A stretch of DNA of 64,000 nt, taken from the NCBI GenBank assembly GCA_963704545.1, contig OY969915.1, forward strand, positions 186,001-250,000, given 5' to 3'. A model generated the notes under the pieces. It saw only the letters and a program-made list of their open reading frames with translations, did no database searches and had not been told where the DNA came from. Positions 57,095 to 64,000 of this stretch are shown piece after piece. The position numbers and the translations under genes are program-made. The stretch is from VRUE01 sp963704545 (GTDB lineage: Bacteria; Actinomycetota; Thermoleophilia; Solirubrobacterales; 70-9). Numbering within the stretch: the first letter of the stretch is position 1; every line of letters begins with the position of its first letter.

Positions 57095-58190
57095 TACCCA
57101 CCCTCGTAAAAAACGCCCAGCGGTCGTAGAGGCCGAGGGCTGCGGCAAGCGTGTCGCCGCGGATCGTCGCGGCGCCTCCGCTGCCGATCAGCCTCGCGTA
57201 CTCAATCCGGGGGGAGTCGCCGCGCTTCGTCACCACAACGTCGCGCAGACGGCCGCTCACGTAGGAGCCGAGGCGGGAGTCGATCTCGGCCTGCGAGAAG
57301 CGAAAGGTCCAGCGGTGCTGGGGGGCGTAGTAGTCGTAGGGGTCGGCGACGCTGCGCAGGTAGGGAACCTCGGGGGCGCCGAGGAAGCCGGACTCGGTGC
57401 GACCGCCGGAGGACGAGAAATAGGTGGTCTGGGCCACCTCGCCGCCGAAGGTCGCAACCTGGCTGCGGGTGGATTGCACGGCGGCGTCGGTCCGCGCGTC
57501 CTCCACCGCGACGCCGCCGTAGACCTGGGTGCGGGTGTCCGGGTAGAGATCGAAGCCGTCACCTCCGACGTCGGTCGAGAGCGCGATCGAGCGCGAGGCG
57601 ACCGCGAACGCCCGCAGCGTCGCCATCGGCCATTCGGCAGGGACCTCCGCCGGCACCGAGCCGCGGGCGTAGTTGTTGACGTTGAGCACGTTGACGACGT
57701 TCAGCGCCGAGCCGCTCGGGATCGCCTCGAACGCCCCGCGGTAGACGCCCACGCCGGCGATCCGGATCGTCCCCCGCGAGTCGGCGTGGAGGCGGTCGCC
57801 GCAGCGGGCGAGCAGCTTCCCCGAGCTCGAGAGGAGTCGCACCGAGGGCCCCCGCATATGCGCCGCGTAGCTGCGGGAGGGGTCGAGCTCGCGTCCGCAG
57901 GCCGCCGTCGCGTGAGAGAAGGAAACGTCGCCCGAGCTGGTCGTGAGCAGCACGCGGACCATCGGCGCGCTCCGCATCTCGGCGATCCCGATCCCGCGGA
58001 AGTAGTGGCCGAGGATCTGCCGGTAGCCGACGCCGTGCAGGCCGTAGCCGTAGGCACCGTAGGCGCTCATGCCGACACCGTGGCCGAAGCCGCCACCCCG
58101 CACCACCCAGGTCGCGGCGCCGGCGACCTTCGGGGGGGCGCCGGCGAAGAGAAGCCCCGCCACCAGGACCGTGATCCAGGTTCGCCTCAT
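57090..58190 (-). CDS. SpoIID/LytB-domain protein (secreted)
   Basis: A 366-residue protein with a signal peptide (VLVAGLLFAGAPPKVAGA). The SpoIID domain carries GFGHGVGMSAYGAYG, LNVVNVLNVNNYARGSVPAEVPAEWPMATLRAFAVASRS and SSSGGRTES. SpoIID in sporulators is a lytic transglycosylase; in other bacteria LytB-like relatives act in wall remodelling, so here it is probably a peptidoglycan-active protein. Start ATG 58190 precedes the signal. It is convergent with the acyltransferase gene. Confidence 0.85.
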   Translation of the reverse strand: MRRTWITVLVAGLLFAGAPPKVAGAATWVVRGGGFGHGVGMSAYGAYGYGLHGVGYRQILGHYFRGIGIAEMRSAPMVRVLLTTSSGDVSFSHATAACGRELDPSRSYAAHMRGPSVRLLSSSGKLLARCGDRLHADSRGTIRIAGVGVYRGAFEAIPSGSALNVVNVLNVNNYARGSVPAEVPAEWPMATLRAFAVASRSIALSTDVGGDGFDLYPDTRTQVYGGVAVEDARTDAAVQSTRSQVATFGGEVAQTTYFSSSGGRTESGFLGAPEVPYLRSVADPYDYYAPQHRWTFRFSQAEIDSRLGSYVSGRLRDVVVTKRGDSPRIEYARLIGSGGAATIRGDTLAAALGLYDRWAFFTRVGR

Positions 58191-58222
58191 CGGGGCCGAG
58201 GATACGTCCCTCCCGGCCGGGG

Positions 58223-58648
58223 CTAGAAGACCTGGGCGTCGAGAAAGCCGGCTACCAGGACCAGCCAGCCGCCGACCTCGGCGACGATCAGGGCGACCAT
58301 GAAGGCGTGCAGAGCGCCGGCCGGGTCGCGGAACTGGTTGTCGGTGTCGCGCCGCCAGCCGTGGACCATGTACCCGGCGACCGCCGCGAAGAAGTAGAAG
58401 GCCAGCGCGCCGGCGGAGAGCAGGTTGACCAGGACGCTCCAGCCGCTCAGCTCGACGAAGGTCGCGACCAGCAGCAGGGCGAAGCTGTAGAGCAGTGCCG
58501 CCCGGTGCGCGACGTCGACGTAGGGGTGCGCGACGCTCTCGTCGGATTCGACTATCTGCCGGTACTTGAGGACCCCGAGCAACAGCGCCCAGAGGAACAT
58601 CGCGGCGGCGAGCAGCAGCACGGCCTTGGTGTCTGCGCCCAGCTCCAC
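58223..58648 (-). CDS. Small integral membrane protein of unknown function
   Basis: A 141-residue protein with four predicted membrane helices (about 9-27, 49-66, 73-94, 113-134). A short charged loop (HGWRRDTDNQFRD) separates the third and fourth. No known domain recognised. The start GTG 58648 is the best in frame. It follows the VOC gene divergently. Confidence 0.6.
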   Translation of the reverse strand: MELGADTKAVLLLAAAMFLWALLLGVLKYRQIVESDESVAHPYVDVAHRAALLYSFALLLVATFVELSGWSVLVNLLSAGALAFYFFAAVAGYMVHGWRRDTDNQFRDPAGALHAFMVALIVAEVGGWLVLVAGFLDAQVF

Positions 58649-58691
58649 GGGTGGATCCTATGCTTCGCAGCCCCCAACCTAGGAGCCGCAG

Positions 58692-59078
58692 ATGAGCACC
58701 GAGACCACATTCGTCACCGGCGTCGACTTCGCCACCGTCTTCGTCAAGGACTATCCGGCCGCCGTCGAGTTCTACGGCAAGATCCTCGGCCTCGAGCAGT
58801 CGGCCGATTACGGGAAAACACCGGGCGGCGAGTTCGAGACCGGCAACCTGACCCTGCAGGTGATGGATGCCGCCGCCATCGGGCGCGAGTTCGAGCCCAG
58901 CACGCACCCGACCGCCTTCCACGTCGAGGACGTCGAGGCGGCTCGCGCCGAGCTCGAGTCCAAGGGCGTCAATTTCCTCGCCGACACCATCGACAGCGGC
59001 GTCTGCCACATGGCCATCTTCAGCGACCCCGACGGCAACGTGCTGATGCTGCACCACCGCTACGCCCCGCGGGACTGA
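58692..59078 (+). CDS. VOC-family (glyoxalase/bleomycin-resistance-like) protein
   Basis: A 128-residue protein with two beta-alpha-beta-beta-beta units: TVFVKDYPAAVEFYGKILGLEQ and VEDVEAARAELESKGVNFL, ending CHMAIFSDPDGNVLMLHHRY, which is the metal-binding edge of vicinal-oxygen-chelate proteins. TAGGAG precedes ATG 58692. Substrate (methylglyoxal, an antibiotic or an extradiol) cannot be told. Confidence 0.85.
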   Translation: MSTETTFVTGVDFATVFVKDYPAAVEFYGKILGLEQSADYGKTPGGEFETGNLTLQVMDAAAIGREFEPSTHPTAFHVEDVEAARAELESKGVNFLADTIDSGVCHMAIFSDPDGNVLMLHHRYAPRD

Positions 59079-59115
59079 CGAGATCCATCACGGTCCGGAC
59101 CCCAAGCGTTGGCTA

Positions 59116-59550
59116 ATGTCCGAGGCGATGGAGGCGGCAACGGCACCGCGGACGCAGTGGACCTTCGCCCAGTGGGGGATCGTCGTCGTCGCGACCTTCC
59201 AGCTCCTCTGGGCCACGGCGGGCCTGATCGCCGAGCCCAGCTTCGACTTCGGCGACGGGGCTGCAACCGAGCGGGTGCTGGGGGTCGACTTCAACGGCGT
59301 CCACGCGCTCTCGGGCTTCCTCCTCTTCCTCCCCGCCTACTACTTCGTCCAGAAGCCGCGCTGGGCCGTCCTCTACGCGATCTATGTAGCGGTGGCGCTG
59401 CTCGTCACCGGCGTCTGGGCGATCTTCTCGACCAGCCCCGCCGGCATCTTCACCTTCCCCAACAACGGCGCCGATGCGATTCTCCACCTAGCTACAGGCG
59501 GCCTCTTCGCGCTCATCGCAGCAGTCCAGCTCGGCTTGGACCGAAGCTAA
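59116..59550 (+). CDS. DUF4383-like membrane protein
   Basis: A 144-residue protein with four predicted helices. GVDFNGVHALSGFLLFLPAYYF, WAIFSTSPAGIFTFPNNGADAILHLATG and a final AAVQLGL match the DUF4383 pattern of small actinobacterial membrane proteins of unknown role. ATG 59116 is used; ATG 59128 is possible. It lies 37 nt after the VOC gene on the same strand and ends before a P2 element. Confidence 0.75.
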   Translation: MSEAMEAATAPRTQWTFAQWGIVVVATFQLLWATAGLIAEPSFDFGDGAATERVLGVDFNGVHALSGFLLFLPAYYFVQKPRWAVLYAIYVAVALLVTGVWAIFSTSPAGIFTFPNNGADAILHLATGGLFALIAAVQLGLDRS

Positions 59551-59574
59551 CCGTCAGACGCTCGTCCCTGGGAA

Positions 59575-59649
59575 GAGGGCCGGGGCACCCCTCCCAAAAC
59601 ACTCCAGCGAGGCTCCGCCGAGCGTTTTGGGAGGGGTGCCCCGGCCCTC
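59575..59649. repeat. Palindromic element, family P2, copy f
   Basis: 26-bp perfect arms (59575-59600 and 59624-59649) around a diverged core (ACTCCAGCGAGGC-N-GCCGAGC). The core changes are compensated across the stem. It lies between convergent genes. Confidence 0.92.
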
Positions 59650-59669
59650 CCCCACCCATGGGGACGACG

Positions 59670-60110
59670 TTAAAAGGCTCCGCTTGTACCCGCAGCACGC
59701 AGGGCTAGGAAGAGGATCACGCCGCAGCTGACGGCCATGATTCCCATCTCGCGGCGGACTATCGCCAGGGCGAGGGCCTGCTGGGAGTCGGGGGAGAGGG
59801 ACTCGAGGTCGATGTCGCCCAGCTCGCGTTCGGCGGCGCCCGCACGGGCGCCCTCGGCGATCAGGGAGACGACGAGGGGGAGGATCCCGTAGAGGTAGTG
59901 GAGCTCGTCGCTCGGTTCGTGGCCGGTGAAGACGAGCAGGCCGCCGAGCATCGCCTGGACGAAGACGGCCGCCTGGGCGGCGCGCAGCAGATACCAGAAG
60001 GGAATCGAAGCCTGGGAGCGCAGCCAGGCCACCCCGCCAAAGCCGAAAGCGACGGCATTGAGGAGGATTACGGCGCAGCCGATGACCAGGTGGACGGCGG
60101 CCATCTTCAT
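59670..60110 (-). CDS. Membrane protein of unknown function
   Basis: A 146-residue protein with about four helices (residues 5-28, 41-60, 70-88 and 124-141). Between the last two lies a hydrophilic stretch (GDIDLESLSPDSQQALALAIVRRE). AGGAGG precedes ATG 60110. It is divergent from nuoA with 150 bp between. Functional link to complex I unknown. Confidence 0.65.
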   Translation of the reverse strand: MKMAAVHLVIGCAVILLNAVAFGFGGVAWLRSQASIPFWYLLRAAQAAVFVQAMLGGLLVFTGHEPSDELHYLYGILPLVVSLIAEGARAGAAERELGDIDLESLSPDSQQALALAIVRREMGIMAVSCGVILFLALRAAGTSGAF

Positions 60111-60263
60111 TTCCTCCTGTAAGGGTCGGAATTCGGCTTGCTGATGCGGAAAATCACTATGTAGCAATCTGTTACAAGGTGGGTGTATAAAGGCGGTTGC
60201 AGGCGGTGGGGCGCCAATCTACGAGGTGCCCCGCGAGTCGCCCGCGCCAACCTCGAAATACCA

Positions 60264-60641
60264 GTGCTGAAGAGCTACCTGCCGATTCTCGTCTTCGCCT
60301 TCCTCGGCGTCACCGTTGGGGGGGCTTTCGCGATGCTCAACCACGTGATCGGGCCGAAGCGCCCGAAGCGCCCGACCGCGGCGAGCCTACGGCAAGGCGA
60401 GCCGTACGAGTCGGGGATCCCGGTCAAGGCCTCGCACGGCCTGCGTTTCGGCGTCAGCTTCTACCTGATCGCGATGCTCTTCATCCTCTTCGACATCGAG
60501 GTCGTCTTCCTCTACCCGATCGCGGTGATCCTCGAGGACGCCGACAGCATCTTCGTCCTCGGGGAGCTGGTCACCTTCGTCGTGCTGCTGCTCGTCGCCT
60601 TCGTCTACGTCTGGCGAAAGGGTGCGCTGGATTGGAAGTAG
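60264..60641 (+). CDS. nuoA: NADH-quinone oxidoreductase subunit A
   Basis: A 125-residue protein with three membrane helices, and the conserved YESGIPV and FYLIAMLFILFDIEVVFLYP loop of NuoA. It is part of the membrane arm of respiratory complex I. The start GTG 60264 is chosen because it immediately precedes the first hydrophobic segment; the ribosome site is weak. A TATAAA at 60187 upstream may belong to the operon promoter. Confidence 0.93.
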   Translation: MLKSYLPILVFAFLGVTVGGAFAMLNHVIGPKRPKRPTAASLRQGEPYESGIPVKASHGLRFGVSFYLIAMLFILFDIEVVFLYPIAVILEDADSIFVLGELVTFVVLLLVAFVYVWRKGALDWK

Positions 60642-60652
60642 AGCGACAGACG

Positions 60653-61303
60653 ATGCGGTCCCGGCAGCTACGCGCCCGCGACATGCTGCGCGGCGACCTC
60701 GAGGGCGAGGAGCTGGAGCGCTACGTCGAGGAGAAGGTCGTGATGACCAACTTCGAGAAGATGCTCGGCTGGGCACGCTCGAACTCGATCTTCCCGCTCA
60801 CCTTCGGCCTCGCCTGCTGCGCGATCGAGGCGCCGATCGGGGTTGTCGGCAGCCCCCGCAACGATCTCGCCCGTTTCGGCGCCGAGGCGCTGCGGGCCTC
60901 GCCGCGGCAAGCGGACATGATCATCCTCTCGGGCCGGGTCTCGATCAAGATGGCGCCGGTCGTCCGCCGCCTCTACGACCAGATGCTGGAGCCGAAGTGG
61001 GCGGTCTCGATGGGCGCCTGCTCCTCCAGCGGCGGCATGTTCTCCAACTACGCCGTGGTCCAGGGAGCAGACAAGTTCATGCCGGTCGACCTCCACATCC
61101 CCGGCTGCCCGCCGCGGCCCGAGGCGGTTCTCTACGGCTTCACCAAGCTGCAGCGCAAGATCCAGGGCAACCCGGACCAGGGCTGGCGCCAGCGCTACGA
61201 CGCCGCCGGCACCGAGGAGTGGGCGCGCGGAGGGCCGCGCAGCGAACCGAGCGCCGAGGCGGCGGAGGCCTACCTCGCCGCCAGGGAGCTGATCGGTGCC
61301 TGA
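60653..61303 (+). CDS. nuoB: NADH-quinone oxidoreductase subunit B
   Basis: A 216-residue protein carrying the N2 cluster motifs: LACCAIEAP, MGACSSSGGMF and GCPPRPEAVLYG. It starts at ATG 60653 (11 nt after nuoA). The C-terminal tail is longer and charged. It links the quinone-reduction site with NuoCD. Confidence 0.94.
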   Translation: MRSRQLRARDMLRGDLEGEELERYVEEKVVMTNFEKMLGWARSNSIFPLTFGLACCAIEAPIGVVGSPRNDLARFGAEALRASPRQADMIILSGRVSIKMAPVVRRLYDQMLEPKWAVSMGACSSSGGMFSNYAVVQGADKFMPVDLHIPGCPPRPEAVLYGFTKLQRKIQGNPDQGWRQRYDAAGTEEWARGGPRSEPSAEAAEAYLAARELIGA

Positions 61304-61814
61304 CGCCCCCGGACTGGAGCTGATCCGGGGGGAGATCGAGCAGGGCCACCCGGACGCCGTACTGGACACGGGCTTCGAGCACGGCTGCGCGAGCCTGGCG
61401 ATCGATCCGGCGCACGTCCTCGCGGTGCTCGGCTGGCTGCGCGACGCTCCGGGGCAGGGTTACCGCTTCCTCTCCAGCCTCCACGTGGCCGACTACCTGC
61501 CGGCCGAGCCGCGCTTCGCAGTGCACTACGAGTTGCTCAACCGCGACCGGGTCGAGCGGATCCGGGTCAAGGCCCTTCTGGCGGATCCGGGTGAGGACCT
61601 GCTCCCCGAGATCGACTCCTGCGTCGAGCTCTTCCCGACGGCCGAGTTCCAGGAGCGCGAGGCCTATGACTTCTTCGGGATCGTCTTCCGGGGCCATCCC
61701 GACCTGCGGCGGATCCTGCTGCCCGAGGACTACGTTGGCTGGCCGCAGCGACGCGACTTCCCCGTCGGCGGGGAGCCGGTGACCTTCACGTACAACGAGC
61801 GGAACTATGGCTGA
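61296..61814 (+). CDS. nuoC: NADH-quinone oxidoreductase subunit C
   Basis: A 172-residue protein with the family signature FQEREAYDFFGIVFRGHPDLRRILLPEDY. GTG 61296 overlaps the nuoB stop by 8 nt. Peripheral-arm subunit, cytosolic, paired with NuoD. Confidence 0.93.
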   Translation: MPDAPGLELIRGEIEQGHPDAVLDTGFEHGCASLAIDPAHVLAVLGWLRDAPGQGYRFLSSLHVADYLPAEPRFAVHYELLNRDRVERIRVKALLADPGEDLLPEIDSCVELFPTAEFQEREAYDFFGIVFRGHPDLRRILLPEDYVGWPQRRDFPVGGEPVTFTYNERNYG

Positions 61815-63111
61815 GGCTGAGATCAAAGCGTCAGCGGCAAGCGTCTCTCCCGCGGGTGGCGCCGCAGGGGGGACCGCCCCTGAGGACGCTTTAGCGACCG
61901 GAAGGGGCGGTGGGTCCCCTGCGGCGACAGGACCCGCGGGCCAGACGTCCGAGGTCATGACCGTCAACATCGGACCCCACCACCCGGCCACGCACGGTGT
62001 CCTGCGCCTGGTCGTCGACCTGGAAGGCGAGGTCGTCAAGGACCTGCGGCCGATCATCGGCTACGTCCACACGGGGATCGAAAAGTCCTGCGAGGACAAG
62101 AGCTACTGGAAGGTCATCCCCTTCGTCGAGCGGATGGACTACGTCTCCTACTTCTTCCAGATGGAGGCCTTCTGCGGTGCGGTCGAGCGCCTGATCGAGC
62201 TCGAGATCCCGCCGCGGGCCAAGTACCTGCGGACGATCTTCCTCGAGCTCAACCGGATCCACTCCCACCTGGTCTGGCTGGGGACGACCGCACTGGATCT
62301 CGGCGCGGTCTCGATGCTCTGGTACTGCTTCCGCGAGCGCGACCGCATCCTCGACCTCTTCGAGATGGCGGCGGGGCAGCGGATGCACACGCGCTACTTC
62401 CAGGTCGGCGGCGTGATCGAGGACGTCCCGCTCGGCTTCGAGGCGAAGCTGCGCGAGTTCGTCGCCGACATGCCGGTGCGGGTCGGCCAGTACCAGGCGC
62501 TGCTCGACCGCAACGAGGTCTTCCTCTCGCGGACCAAGGGCACCGGGATCGTCTCGCGCGAGCGGCTGCTGGAGCTCGGCGTGACCGGGCCGCTGCTGCG
62601 CGCCGCCGGCGAGCCCTGGGACCTGCGCAAGGCCTTCGACTACCTCGCCTACCCGGAGATGGACTTCAAGATCCCGGTCGGCACCGTCGGCGACAACTAC
62701 GACCGCTACCGGGTGCGGGTGGCGGAGATGCTCGAGTCGACGCGGATCATCGAGCAGGCGATCGACGGCCTGCCCGAGGGCCCCTTCATCGCCGACGACC
62801 GCAAGTACGTGCTGCCGCCGCGCTCGGAGCTCTCGACCTCGATGGAGTCGCTGATCCACCACTTCAAGCTCGTCACCGAGGGCTACCGGGTGGGGCCGGG
62901 CGAGCTCTACTACGCGATCGAGTCGCCGCGCGGCGAGCTGGGGTGCTTCGTTCTCGCCGACGGCTCGGCCAGGCCGGCGCGGGTGCATTTCAGGGATCCG
63001 TCGTTTGTGAATTTGCAGGCGTTCAGGGACATGTCGGTCGACGGCTACGTCGCGGACATGATCGCCTCGCTGGGGATGCTGGACCCGATCTTGGGTGGGG
63101 TGGATCGGTGA
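61807..63111 (+). CDS. nuoD: NADH-quinone oxidoreductase subunit D with a repeat-derived N-terminal insert
   Basis: A 434-residue protein. From residue about 50 it is a normal NuoD: MTVNIGPHHPATHGVLRL, YVHTGIEKSCEDK, ELNRIHSHLVWLG, and the ending DMIASLGMLDPILGGVDR. The N-terminus is about 48 residues; residues 15-45 (PAGGAAGGTAPEDALATGRG and following) come from palindrome P1 at 61849-61940. The 8-nt overlap with nuoC fixes the start, so the insert is translated. A disordered low-complexity extension is tolerated at a surface position in the peripheral arm. Confidence 0.95.
   Translation: MAEAEIKASAASVSPAGGAAGGTAPEDALATGRGGGSPAATGPAGQTSEVMTVNIGPHHPATHGVLRLVVDLEGEVVKDLRPIIGYVHTGIEKSCEDKSYWKVIPFVERMDYVSYFFQMEAFCGAVERLIELEIPPRAKYLRTIFLELNRIHSHLVWLGTTALDLGAVSMLWYCFRERDRILDLFEMAAGQRMHTRYFQVGGVIEDVPLGFEAKLREFVADMPVRVGQYQALLDRNEVFLSRTKGTGIVSRERLLELGVTGPLLRAAGEPWDLRKAFDYLAYPEMDFKIPVGTVGDNYDRYRVRVAEMLESTRIIEQAIDGLPEGPFIADDRKYVLPPRSELSTSMESLIHHFKLVTEGYRVGPGELYYAIESPRGELGCFVLADGSARPARVHFRDPSFVNLQAFRDMSVDGYVADMIASLGMLDPILGGVDR
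61849..61940. repeat. Palindromic element, family P1, copy c (inside nuoD)
   Basis: A 92-bp element with arms CCCGCGGGT (61849-61857) and ACCCGCGGG (61932-61940) and the core GAGGACGCTTTAGCGACCG. It matches copy b (inverted at 18220-18311) at most positions. It lies in frame within nuoD. Confidence 0.95.
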
Positions 63112-63119
63112 GGGGGATC

Positions 63120-63194
63120 GGGGGCCTCCCCGCCGTCCAATTGCCGGTCCAGTTGGACCGGCAATTTGAGTATCCGCCCGTCGGGGAGGCCCCC
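63120..63194. repeat. Palindromic element, family P3, copy e (between nuoD and nuoE)
   Basis: Outer arms 63120-63132 and 63182-63194 (13 bp). Inner palindrome 63139-63166, with CAGTTG at the centre instead of TAATTA, and TTGAGTATCCGCC on the right. It separates nuoD and nuoE by 105 nt in an operon where the other junctions overlap or nearly touch. Confidence 0.92.
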
Positions 63195-63216
63195 CGTCGC
63201 TCTCTTCGGAGGCACC

Positions 63217-63813
63217 GTGGCTGAGCTGCCGATCGACATCGCGCTGACTGAGGGCCGGGTTCCGGATCGGACGCCCGAGGAGGTTCCAGAGCTGCATGAA
63301 GTCGGTTGCCCGGATGAGCTGCGGCAGCGCATTGAGGAGCTTATGAGCCGGTATCCGGATCGCAAGTCGGCTTCGATTCCGGCGCTTTGGGCTGTGCAGC
63401 GGTTGTATGGCTGGTGCACGCCGGAGGGGATTCGGCAGGCCGCGGCGGTTATGCGGGTTACGCCCGCCTACCTCGAGTCCGTCGCAAGCTTCTACGACCT
63501 GCTGCATACGGATCCGGTTGGGACTCACAAGGTGGCTGTGTGCACCAACATCTCCTGCTGGATGCGGGGCGGGGACGAGCTGCTGGAGGCGTTCCGGGCC
63601 GCTGCGGGCGAAGACCCCGATTTCTTCGTCACCGGGTTCGAGTGCCTGGGCGCCTGCGACATCGCGCCGATGGCCTCGATCGACGAGCGCTACTTCGGGC
63701 CGTTGGAGGCCGCGGAGGCGAGGACCGCGATCGAGCAGCTGCGCGAGGGCACCGACGTCCTGCCCGAGAAGGCGCTGGAGAAGCGGCCGCTGCCGGGAGG
63801 GCCCGATGTCTGA
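63217..63813 (+). CDS. nuoE: NADH-quinone oxidoreductase subunit E
   Basis: A 198-residue protein. The [2Fe-2S] ligands are in CTNISCWMRGG and GFECLGACDIAPM. The start GTG 63217 has CGGAGG at 63207-63212; the frame open to 63166 is made of palindrome P3. It overlaps nuoF by 8 nt (ATGTCTGA). The N-terminal helical domain includes a YPDRKSASIPALWAVQRLYGW segment typical of NuoE. It carries electrons between NuoF and the rest of complex I. Confidence 0.94.
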   Translation: MAELPIDIALTEGRVPDRTPEEVPELHEVGCPDELRQRIEELMSRYPDRKSASIPALWAVQRLYGWCTPEGIRQAAAVMRVTPAYLESVASFYDLLHTDPVGTHKVAVCTNISCWMRGGDELLEAFRAAAGEDPDFFVTGFECLGACDIAPMASIDERYFGPLEAAEARTAIEQLREGTDVLPEKALEKRPLPGGPDV

Positions 63814-64000
63814 GACACGGATGCTCTTGAAGAACGCCGAAGACCCGGCGCTGCGCACGCTCGCCGGCTACAAGGGCTACGGCGGCTACGCGACGCTGGA
63901 GAAGGCCTACCGCGAGCTCGAGGCCGACGAGGTACTGAAGGAGCTCGAAGAGTCGGGGCTGCGCGGACGCGGCGGCGCCGGCTTCTCGATGGGCAAAAAG
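63806..64000 (+). CDS. nuoF: NADH-quinone oxidoreductase subunit F, 5' part (runs off right edge)
   Basis: The first 65 codons, ATG 63806 overlapping the nuoE stop. The visible ending SGLRGRGGAGFSMGKK is the FMN-binding glycine-rich motif of NuoF, which accepts hydride from NADH. The remainder lies beyond the window. Confidence 0.95.
   Translation, partial: MSETRMLLKNAEDPALRTLAGYKGYGGYATLEKAYRELEADEVLKELEESGLRGRGGAGFSMGKK

Noticed and set aside
8002..59649. Explanation of all palindromes as ordinary transcription terminators
   Set aside because: Some could terminate transcription, but copies between divergent genes (8002, 20149, 48410), inside coding sequence and inside the nuo operon do not fit that role, and conserved cores are retained.
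61849..61940. Assembly error or frameshift in nuoD
   Set aside because: The frame is intact through the element, length is compatible with codons, and the element recurs intact elsewhere.
1..64000. CRISPR array, rRNA operon or insertion sequence
   Set aside because: No regularly spaced direct repeats, no rRNA sequence and no transposase gene were seen. The repeats found are palindromic and dispersed.

Overview
The window is GC-rich bacterial DNA, densely packed with genes. It most resembles an actinobacterium of the Thermoleophilia/Solirubrobacterales type. This rests on protein flavour (acyl-CoA carboxylase with fused biotin carrier, DUF4383, TetR pairs, PotABCD-type cassette) and frequent GTG/TTG starts. 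It is an inference, since no rRNA or marker phylogeny is visible.

Layout. 1-3100: a lower-GC accessory segment ending at tRNA-Phe, with an excisionase-like HTH gene and two adjacent genes that both carry an HEPN-type RNxxxH motif; probably the end of an integrated element. 3.2-18.2 kb: housekeeping genes (GH15 glucoamylase-like protein, DUF1998 helicase, folP, HAD phosphatases, glycosyltransferase, DtxR-type regulator, aminotransferase, sucCD, sulfatase). 18.3-26.4 kb: acyl-CoA carboxylase alpha chain, PHP protein, and a minus-strand assimilatory sulfate operon (rhodanese, sulfite reductase, cysH, sat, cysC). 26.5-31.1 kb: dodecin, a VapBC-type toxin-antitoxin pair with a visible operator, two divergent TetR genes (one a double TetR), a winged-helix regulator, and a structured intergenic region with a 19-codon ORF. 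31.2-32.9 kb: secreted RTX-repeat protein. 32.9-48.4 kb: amine/polyamine uptake and catabolism (omega-aminotransferase, PucR regulator, alanine dehydrogenase, aldehyde dehydrogenase, divergent APC permease, PotABCD-like ABC transporter, mmsA, PuuB-like oxidase), interrupted by a secreted copper-monooxygenase-like protein. 48.5-60.1 kb: enolase-superfamily protein, ferritin, tandem S51 peptidases, TetR, ECF sigma factor, SGNH/acyltransferase pair, SpoIID protein and small membrane proteins. 60.2-64 kb: start of a nuo (complex I) operon, nuoABCDE and the 5' end of nuoF.

The most unusual feature is a set of at least four families of short palindromic repeats (49 to about 103 bp, 16 copies found by eye). 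They lie between convergent, divergent and co-directional genes, and three copies lie inside coding sequence. The family P4 element encodes the same peptide (ADGPQxRHIGVSEAxRP) at the C-terminus of alanine dehydrogenase and at the N-terminus of MmsA. A P1 element encodes 31 in-frame residues near the N-terminus of NuoD. A further unique hairpin interrupts the GH15-like gene. This looks like a protein-invading palindrome system comparable to the Rickettsia palindromic elements, and I know of no description of it in this lineage.
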